A DNA stretch of 40,273 nt, taken from contig RDXB01000055.1 of the NCBI GenBank assembly GCA_004292515.1, forward strand, positions 1 to 40,273, in the 5' to 3' direction. A model generated the notes under the pieces. That model was not told the DNA's origin. It did not search any database and was given only the letters and a program-made list of their open reading frames with translations. Source of the stretch: Oscillatoriales cyanobacterium. Its GTDB lineage: Bacteria > Cyanobacteriota > Cyanobacteriia > CACIAM-69d. A program made the position numbers and the translations under genes. This document shows positions 34,630 through 40,273 of this stretch, piece after piece (the stretch's first letter is position 1; every line of letters begins with the position of its first letter).

Positions 34630-35438
34630 TGGGGCGGGCCGCTGGGGGTGGAAGGGGGCGCGATCGGCCGGAACCCGTAGCGCTGAAACACTTGCTGGGC
34701 CGCCGGTTGTCCTAGGAAATTCAAGAGCGATCGGGCGGCGGCTGGCTGGCTCGATCGCCGCAACACCGCCGCCGAATAGAGGATTGGAGGATGGGATGCT
34801 TCAGGGGCGATCGCCACCGTTTGCACCGCCGCATTTTGGCGCGCATCGGTGGCATAAACCAAACCTGCATCGGCATTGCCCGTGGCCACATAGGCCAGCA
34901 CTTGCCGCACATCTTGTCCCAACACCAACTTCGGTGCGATCGCCTGCCACAACTGCAACTGGGTGAGGGTCGCTTTGGCATAGCGCCCCACCGGGACAGT
35001 CGCCGGATTCCCGATCGCCACGAACTTCACCGCCGGTTGGGCCAAGTCAGCCCAGCCCTGCACCGGGCCACCGGGCCGCGCCACCAACACCAGTTGATTG
35101 CCCAGCAGATGGCGGCGCGTGGCAGGGTCGATCGCGCCGGTCTTGGCTAGCCTATCCATCGTCTCGTTGTCGGCTGCAATAAATAGATCAACCGGCGCAC
35201 CTTGCAGGATTTGTTGCTTGAGTGCGCCAGAGCCACCAAAATTGATCGACAGCTTCACCGTTGGTTGCTGTTGCGCGTAGATGGGCTGCAAAGCCGTCAG
35301 GGCCGGTTGCAAGCTGGCGGCGGCCGAAACGGTGATCGTGGTGGTGGGACTAGCAGAGGGCTTAGGTGTCGGTGAACCCTGACAAGCCCCCAGAGCGATC
35401 GCCCCAAACAGAACGCTGGCCAGCCTAAGTTTCACCAT
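34626..35438 (-). CDS. modA: Molybdate-binding lipoprotein
   Basis: Periplasmic solute-binding protein delivering molybdate (or tungstate) to ModB. The signal peptide ends in the lipobox ALGAC (Cys19), so it is probably lipid-anchored. The mature part has VSAAASLQPALTAL, FGGSGALKQQILQGAPVDLF, AADNETMDRL and ATGNADAGLVYATDA, all typical of ModA. Length is 270 aa from ATG 35438. Translationally coupled to modB. No regulator gene nearby. Confidence 0.94.
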   Translation of the reverse strand: MVKLRLASVLFGAIALGACQGSPTPKPSASPTTTITVSAAASLQPALTALQPIYAQQQPTVKLSINFGGSGALKQQILQGAPVDLFIAADNETMDRLAKTGAIDPATRRHLLGNQLVLVARPGGPVQGWADLAQPAVKFVAIGNPATVPVGRYAKATLTQLQLWQAIAPKLVLGQDVRQVLAYVATGNADAGLVYATDARQNAAVQTVAIAPEASHPPILYSAAVLRRSSQPAAARSLLNFLGQPAAQQVFQRYGFRPIAPPSTPSGPPQ

Positions 35439-35462
35439 TGCTAACTCCCGGATCCCTCATCC

Positions 35463-35544
35463 TGTAGGTTGGGTTGAGGCGCGAAACCCAACACCAGAGA
35501 AGTTTGCATGGATCGCGTTGGGTTTCCCAAAGCGCTACCTAACC
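35463..35544. repeat. Cyanobacterial GTTGGGTT-type dispersed hairpin repeat
   Basis: Two inverted arms pair: GTAGGTTGGGTT with AAACCCAACA, and GCGTTGGGTTT with a trailing TACCTAACC. This AACCCAACCTAC-type repeat is widespread between cyanobacterial genes. It lies 25 bases upstream of modA, in its likely promoter region. Confidence 0.65.
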
Positions 35545-35599
35545 GACTTGAATCGACTACTGGCCTCAACTGTTGATTAACCCCACTGACCGATCGCCC

Positions 35600-37060
35600 C
35601 TAATCGTCCAACTCCTCCAGGTCGATCGCCAGCTCACCCGATCCCGCATGGGCCGTTTTCACCCACTTCAGCCGCTTGGGCCGCACAGCGATCCGCAAAC
35701 CCATGCTGGCAATCACCGGGAACCAATGCAGCATATACACCATGCCCAGGAAGGTTTTGCTGATTGTTCGCAGCCAACTGGTGACCCGATCGCCCCAATG
35801 GACGATCGGCTCGGTGGCCGCCGCAATCTGCCGCAACCCCAACACCATCCCCAAAGCCGATAGCAGCAATCCCGCCATCGCCAAGGGAGTGAGCACGGGC
35901 CAATCACCCCGCAGGCCGCTGATCACCCAATCGGCCAGCACCATTTGGGGCACAAGGTATTGGAACAGTAAAAACACCGCTAAATCCAGGGTTTTGGCCG
36001 AGCCGCCCCGGTTGCCTGCGATCGCCGTCCAGTAGTCCAAATAGCGCTGGTAGCCCCCCTCTGCCCAACGGTTGCGCTGATGCCAGAGCGATTGGGGCCC
36101 GGTCACACCCTCTTCCAACACAGCGGGGAACATCGGACATTCAATATCCCAGCCATAGAGGTGCAGCCGCACGGCCAAGTCCAAATCATCGGTAATGGTG
36201 GCTTCATTAAATCCGCCACAGCGCTCCAGGGCCGATCGCCGAATAAATTGCCCATTGCCACGCAGTTCGCCCACACCACCTTGGTTGGCCCGCTGGCCTT
36301 GGAGGTGGCTATCCAGGGCCATTTCTGCCTGCTGACCCCGCACCCAAAAATTATCGCGATCGGGATGGGGTTCCGGGCTGACCTGTTCTGCCTGGACGAT
36401 CGCCTTGCGCAGTTGCACCGCCCCCAGGTTCGATCGCCCAAAGGCCGGGATCACTTGCCGCAACAAACCTGGCGACATCTGAGCATCCGCATCAAATACC
36501 ACCAAAATCTCACCCTTGGTCAGGGGCACAGCCGCATTCAACGCACCGGACTTGCCCCCACCCGCACCGGGCAGCCGCCGCAGCAACCGCAATTGGGGAT
36601 AGCTGCTTTGCATTTGTTGCAGCACTTGGGGCGTGCGATCGCTGCTGCCATCGTCAATAATCCACACCTCGTAGCGATCGGCCGGATAGTCGATCGCACA
36701 GAGCCGCGCCACCAACTTGCCAATCACGGCTTCTTCGTCCTTCGCCGACACCAGCACCGACACCGCCGGCCAGTCGGATTCTGTCGGAGCCGACCCCAAG
36801 GAAGCCGCCGGATCGATCGGGGCCGGCAACCGCCAGGCCATCGTGCGCAACACGTAGCCCCCAGCCAGCAGAGTCACAGCCCAAACCATGGCCTGGCCCC
36901 AGGCCGCGTAGTGCAAAATAGCCACCATCGACCACAGCACCAACAGGGCAGCCGCAGCCTTGCGCCGTCGTCCTTCGAGGCCACCACTCCAGTCCCAATC
37001 CGGTTCGGCGCGATCGACCGCGGCCTTCAGAGGTTCCTTGTCAAAAACGGGTTCCGTCAT
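35600..37060 (-). CDS. Monoglucosyldiacylglycerol synthase-like GT2 membrane glycosyltransferase
   Basis: Resembles Sll1377 of Synechocystis, which transfers glucose from UDP-glucose to diacylglycerol in the first step of cyanobacterial galactolipid synthesis. N-terminal SGGLEGRRRKAAAAL precedes two membrane helices. The catalytic domain has SVLVSAKDEEAVIGKLV, DDGSSDRT (136-143), FDADA (189-193), GELRGNGQFIRRSALERCGG, TDDLD (290-294) and QRNRWAEGGYQRYL (328-341, the Q-x-x-R-W motif). Three or four C-terminal helices follow. Length is 486 aa from ATG 37060. The long N-terminal match and size favour the glucolipid synthase over other GT2 enzymes. Monocistronic. Confidence 0.85.
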   Translation of the reverse strand: MTEPVFDKEPLKAAVDRAEPDWDWSGGLEGRRRKAAAALLVLWSMVAILHYAAWGQAMVWAVTLLAGGYVLRTMAWRLPAPIDPAASLGSAPTESDWPAVSVLVSAKDEEAVIGKLVARLCAIDYPADRYEVWIIDDGSSDRTPQVLQQMQSSYPQLRLLRRLPGAGGGKSGALNAAVPLTKGEILVVFDADAQMSPGLLRQVIPAFGRSNLGAVQLRKAIVQAEQVSPEPHPDRDNFWVRGQQAEMALDSHLQGQRANQGGVGELRGNGQFIRRSALERCGGFNEATITDDLDLAVRLHLYGWDIECPMFPAVLEEGVTGPQSLWHQRNRWAEGGYQRYLDYWTAIAGNRGGSAKTLDLAVFLLFQYLVPQMVLADWVISGLRGDWPVLTPLAMAGLLLSALGMVLGLRQIAAATEPIVHWGDRVTSWLRTISKTFLGMVYMLHWFPVIASMGLRIAVRPKRLKWVKTAHAGSGELAIDLEELDD

Positions 37061-37266
37061 AGAGATGCTCGGGTGACAAAAAACGACGCGGAAAGATGTC
37101 GAAAGCCCCAGTTTTCAGCAGAAATTCACTGGGGATTTTGGGGCAAGCTGTTGATCTACCCGCAAGGGCAGTTCAACATAGCATTAGAGCGCTTGCAGCT
37201 CGATCGAGCAAGTAGCGCACCGGGGGATGGTCGGCGATCGCTCCGGTTGACCCCTGAGTGATGCTG

Positions 37267-37294
37267 ATTTGACTTTGATTTGACTTTGATTTGA
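37267..37294 (+). repeat. 11-bp tandem repeat in the leader of the next gene
   Basis: Two exact ATTTGACTTTG units and a partial third (ATTTGA) end four bases before the ATG at 37299, occupying the position of the ribosome-binding site. No purine-rich Shine-Dalgarno is visible there. Confidence 0.9.
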
Positions 37295-37298
37295 TGGC

Positions 37299-37673
37299 AT
37301 GTCCCTAGATAAGTTGGAACCCGCTCCGAAAGGGGCTGTTGGCGTGTATTTACCCTATTACCAAGGCAATAAGCGCACGGTGCTGCCCTTTGCGATCGGG
37401 CTGTACCAAAAAGGATCGATCGAAGGCAAGCGCCGGATTGAAGGGGGCGAACATATCCCATTTGTGGCCACTTGGCGGGTGTCGTCATTGCCAGCCGACT
37501 TAACCCGCTGCCGAGTGCAATTTGATGGCAATGCGGAACTGAGCTACGAAGTGGCCATGGCGAATTATGAGTTCATCAACTTTTTGATTGATATGTTGGT
37601 GGACTACAAAAAAACGCGCCTCACGGATTTTGCCAAGCCGTTCTATCGCAAGCTGCTCAGTCATTTGGAATAG
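37299..37673 (+). CDS. Conserved hypothetical protein
   Basis: A 124-aa soluble protein. It opens SLDKLEPAPKGAVGVYLPYY and contains FAIGLYQKGSIEGKRRIEGG, FVATWRVSSLPADLTRCRVQ and a helical end (YEFINFLIDMLVDYKKTR, FAKPFYRKLLSHLE). Composition and even codon use support a real gene, probably cyanobacterial, but I cannot name a family or function. Alone, between an oppositely oriented glycosyltransferase and a non-coding stretch. Confidence 0.75.
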   Translation: MSLDKLEPAPKGAVGVYLPYYQGNKRTVLPFAIGLYQKGSIEGKRRIEGGEHIPFVATWRVSSLPADLTRCRVQFDGNAELSYEVAMANYEFINFLIDMLVDYKKTRLTDFAKPFYRKLLSHLE

Positions 37674-38228
37674 GGAGCGGCGATCGCGCATTTTCTACAA
37701 CCCCAGTCGCGATGATGGCTGCGCTGCGGTCTGGGAACAGGGGTGGGCTTTGAGCTTGGGCGACATCGATGCATCAAAGCAACCGCCCCCAAGCGCTGCC
37801 ATGAAGTCGCCCATAAGCAGAGCGCATAAGCAGAGCGTATAAATTGTTACGATCTTCACGCTTCAGCACAAACCATGACAAACCATGATGACTGTTTGCA
37901 ATCCCTGTAATACACATTAATGATTTAATTGCATTACAAAGATTATTAAGCCCGATCGTTGGCCGGGCGTTAACCGATTGCGCTCTCAGTCGATCCCTCA
38001 GTCGATCCCGATTGCGACCGAGTATCTTGCGACCGAATATTTGTCGAAAGTCCACAGCCATTGCTCGGTGCTGGATCCTGAAATTTTAGACTCCTTTGGA
38101 TTAGCCCCGATCAATCACTTCCCAGCCTCGGCTTGATCGTGCTTTCTGGTCTACTAGATCCCGCTCGATTCCTCCGCCGAAACCGGTTAGTTTCACCCAA
38201 GTTTGTTGCGCAACATAGGAGTTTTAGC
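37674..38228. other. Intergenic region upstream of the BioD-like gene
   Basis: About 555 bases, no accepted gene. Holds a 13-bp duplication (CATAAGCAGAGCG at 37812-37824 and 37825-37837) immediately followed by TATAAATT. An AT-rich segment (37900-37950) contains possible promoter hexamers. An imperfect inverted repeat at 37946-37973 (TTAAGCCCG / CGGGCGTTAA) follows. Any of these could control the downstream gene. Confidence 0.5.
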
Positions 38229-39305
38229 GTGCCGTTTCGTCCCAGGCATTTAATCGTCGGTTCCACGGAAGAATACAGCGGCAAATCAGCCGTGCTGCTG
38301 GGATTGGCTCACCAATTTGCAGCTCAGGGCATCAAGCTGGGCTATGGCAAGCCGATCGGGGGAATCATGACCGCCGTGGATGGTGAAGACGCGGATGTGC
38401 GACTGATGCGCGAGACGTTGAATCTGTCGGGCGATCGGTTGCTGCCAACCCTGGTGCAACTGAATTCTGAGGCGGTGCTGAAGCGGCTGCAAGGTGAAGA
38501 CACCACTGACTACACCGCCGCCCTAGCAGGCTATCGCAACACCAGTGCCGAGCTGGCCTTGGTCGAAGGGGCTGCATCATTGCAGGAGGGCAGCTTGTTT
38601 CAACTGTCCCTGGCCCAAATGGGTCAGTCCCTCGATGCGTCGGTGCTGTTGGTTTGTTCCTATGAAGCGACGGCGACGGTCGATCGCCTGTTGGCGGCCC
38701 GGGCATTGCTGGGCGATCGGCTCGTGGGCGTGGTGTTGAATCGGGTCTTGCCCCAAGAATTTGATGCGGTGCACAATGTCACCCGCCCGTTCCTGGAAGC
38801 CCAAGGCATTCCTGTTTTGGGTCTGCTGCCACGAAATGCCTTGTTGCGTAGCGTCAGCGTGGGTGAACTGGTGCGCCAGTTGGATGCCCAAGTGCTCTGT
38901 CGGCGCGATCGCCTGGAACTAATGGTCGAAGACCTGAAGATCGGGGCCATGAATGTCAACTCGGCCCTAAAGTATTTCCGCAAAGGCAACAACATGGCCG
39001 TGGTGACGGGGGGCGATCGCGCAGATATTCAGTTCGCGGCCCTCGAAACCTCCACCCACTGCCTGATCCTGACCGGCCAAGTGCCGCCCGACCCGACGAT
39101 TATTACGCGGGCCGAAGAGCTGGAAGTGCCGATTCTATCAGTGGATTTGGACACTCTGACCACCGTGGAAATTGTCGATCGCGCCTTTGGTCAAGTGCGT
39201 TTGCAAGAACCGGTGAAGATCCAATGCGCCCGCCATCTGATCGAGGAGCATTTCGATCTCGATCGGCTCCTGGCCCGTTTGGGCATGGAACCCGCCGCCG
39301 TCTAA
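38229..39305 (+). CDS. BioD-like P-loop plus DRTGG domain protein
   Basis: A 358-aa protein resembling the N-terminal part of long phosphotransacetylases and stand-alone BioD-like/DRTGG proteins of cyanobacteria; no enzyme activity can be assigned. The P-loop is GSTEEYSGKS (11-20). VEGAASLQEG and DASVLLVCSYEATATVDRLL belong to the dethiobiotin-synthetase-like fold. The C-terminal DRTGG-type domain contains MAVVTGGDRADIQFAALE. GTG 38229 is chosen because AGGAG lies nine bases before it and the protein then opens on the P-loop strand; the frame extends to 38133. The UDG gene follows after 22 bases, so the two are probably co-transcribed. Confidence 0.85.
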   Translation: MPFRPRHLIVGSTEEYSGKSAVLLGLAHQFAAQGIKLGYGKPIGGIMTAVDGEDADVRLMRETLNLSGDRLLPTLVQLNSEAVLKRLQGEDTTDYTAALAGYRNTSAELALVEGAASLQEGSLFQLSLAQMGQSLDASVLLVCSYEATATVDRLLAARALLGDRLVGVVLNRVLPQEFDAVHNVTRPFLEAQGIPVLGLLPRNALLRSVSVGELVRQLDAQVLCRRDRLELMVEDLKIGAMNVNSALKYFRKGNNMAVVTGGDRADIQFAALETSTHCLILTGQVPPDPTIITRAEELEVPILSVDLDTLTTVEIVDRAFGQVRLQEPVKIQCARHLIEEHFDLDRLLARLGMEPAAV

Positions 39306-39327
39306 CTCAAGGGAAAGGATCGCAATC

Positions 39328-40077
39328 GTGTCCGGCAGCGAACAGAGTGAACAAATCAGCCTCTTTGATCTGGGCGGCCTGGCTGCTGCACCCGGCCCAG
39401 TACCCACGCCACCGGCCATGCCTCCAATCGCCCTCGATCGCCTCCCCACCGATGGCCGCCTGCCCATTCCCCCCGGTACCTACGACAACCTAGAAGCCCT
39501 CTTCGATCACTGCCGCCAATGTCAGCGCTGCGGCTTGGCGGCAGGACGCACCAATGTGGTGGTGGGGCGTGGTTTGCCCACCGCACCATTGATGATCATT
39601 GGCGAAGGGCCGGGCCAAACGGAGGATGAAACGGGCTTACCCTTCGTTGGCAAGTCCGGGCAACTACTGGAAAAAATCCTCGAATCCGTCCGCATTGACC
39701 TGGCCAACGAGGTCTACATCTGCAATGTGGTGCGCTGTCGTCCCCCCGGCAACCGTGCGCCCACCCCCGAGGAAATTGCGGCCTGCCGTCCCTACCTAAT
39801 GGAACAAATCCGGCTGGTCAATCCCAAGATTATTTTGCTGACGGGGGCCACGGCCGTGCGCGGCGTAACGGGTCGCAAAGATGGCATCACTAAAATTCGT
39901 GGCCAGTGGATGGATTGGGATGGACGGCTTTGTATGCCAATTTTCCATCCCGCCTACCTGTTGCGAAACCAGTCGCGAGAAAAGGGCAGCCCCAAATGGT
40001 TGATGTGGCAAGACATCCAAGGGGTGCGATCGAAACTGGATGAGCTGCTGGGGCGATCGAGCAGCGAAGAGTTTTAA
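39328..40077 (+). CDS. Family 4 uracil-DNA glycosylase (Fe-S)
   Basis: Removes uracil from DNA in base-excision repair and carries a [4Fe-4S] cluster. Cluster cysteines are in CRQCQRC (C62, C65, C68) and C137-x15-C153. Motif A is GEGPGQTEDETGLPFVG (from 92) and motif B FHPAYLLRN (H207). Length is 249 aa, with an N-terminal Pro/Ala-rich extension of about 50 residues. The SEQISLFDLGG stretch at its start resembles a sliding-clamp-binding QxxLFDL peptide (Q9 ... L11 F12 D13 L14), which is an inference. GTG start at 39328 with AAGGA upstream. Likely in an operon with the BioD-like gene. Confidence 0.93.
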   Translation: MSGSEQSEQISLFDLGGLAAAPGPVPTPPAMPPIALDRLPTDGRLPIPPGTYDNLEALFDHCRQCQRCGLAAGRTNVVVGRGLPTAPLMIIGEGPGQTEDETGLPFVGKSGQLLEKILESVRIDLANEVYICNVVRCRPPGNRAPTPEEIAACRPYLMEQIRLVNPKIILLTGATAVRGVTGRKDGITKIRGQWMDWDGRLCMPIFHPAYLLRNQSREKGSPKWLMWQDIQGVRSKLDELLGRSSSEEF

Positions 40078-40243
40078 GGCATTGATGATTTCAGACTCAT
40101 TCTGGGCAATCATCACACCCCCGAACCAGCTCTGTCTTTCCTTTGCTTCTTTATATCCCAAACTGAAGTATGCAAAGGTTAATCAACAGTGATTGATTTC
40201 CTGTCATTTCCTCACATTCTCTGAAAAACGCGAATCCATCCTA

Positions 40244-40273
40244 GGGGCTGTCATACACTGAACAGATGCTGCT
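40244..40273 (+). mobile_element. MITE-like element, left end cut by window edge
   Basis: TA at 40242-40243 is followed by GGGGCTGTCATACACTG, matching the left inverted repeat of the family. The body is outside the window. It is about 165 bases beyond the UDG stop; nothing else is seen in 40078-40241. Confidence 0.5.

Overview
The window is chromosomal DNA from a cyanobacterium. The signs are very dense GATCGC/GCGATCGC (HIP1-type) octamers, cyanobacterial families (DUF4327, a MEKHLA-domain protein, a Sll1377-like monoglucosyldiacylglycerol synthase, a GAF histidine kinase with a cyanobacterial-style H-box) and the dispersed hairpin repeats common in these genomes. Base composition is moderately GC-rich. 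I cannot assign a genus. No rRNA, tRNA, CRISPR array or prophage was found.

Layout. 1-10.1 kb: polA, a GT4 glycosyltransferase carrying a 12-bp tandem-repeat expansion, an orphan cytosine-5 DNA methyltransferase, a 5'-truncated IS200/IS605 tnpB with its right end, and mutS. 10.1-11.8 kb: a long stretch with no convincing gene. 11.8-16.1 kb: a GAF-GGDEF-EAL signalling protein, a peptide-type ABC permease and a DUF456 membrane protein. 16.1-21.4 kb: nested small repeats elements, a DUF4327 gene, a leftward trhO-MEKHLA-lipid kinase cluster, a frameshifted dtd and folD. 21.4-26.2 kb: a lipoprotein, a small ORF and a Nudix gene in overlapping series, then leftward DUF1232, GDP-fucose synthase-like and GT2 genes, then DUF4112. 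26.3-32 kb: two small leftward genes, a histidine kinase converging on ispE, and a PiT phosphate transporter. 32-40 kb: a GFA-domain protein, an MFS transporter, modAB without modC, the glucolipid synthase, a conserved hypothetical, a BioD-like/DRTGG protein and a family-4 uracil-DNA glycosylase.

How genes fit together. Three DNA maintenance genes (polA, mutS, family-4 UDG) are housekeeping and dispersed. GDP-fucose synthase and GT2 form a small surface-glycan group. trhO and the MEKHLA gene are translationally coupled (GTGA overlap), as are modA and modB.

Most interesting. A family of roughly 141-144 bp non-autonomous elements is scattered between genes. They have terminal inverted repeats (about GGGGCTGTCGTC), a 2-bp TA target duplication, and a perfect palindrome at the centre. 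Copies begin exactly inside the TAG stop codon of polA, dtd and the DUF456 gene: the duplicated TA plus the element's first G rebuilds TAG. Two copies are themselves split at the TA in the centre of their palindrome by another element with the same ends.
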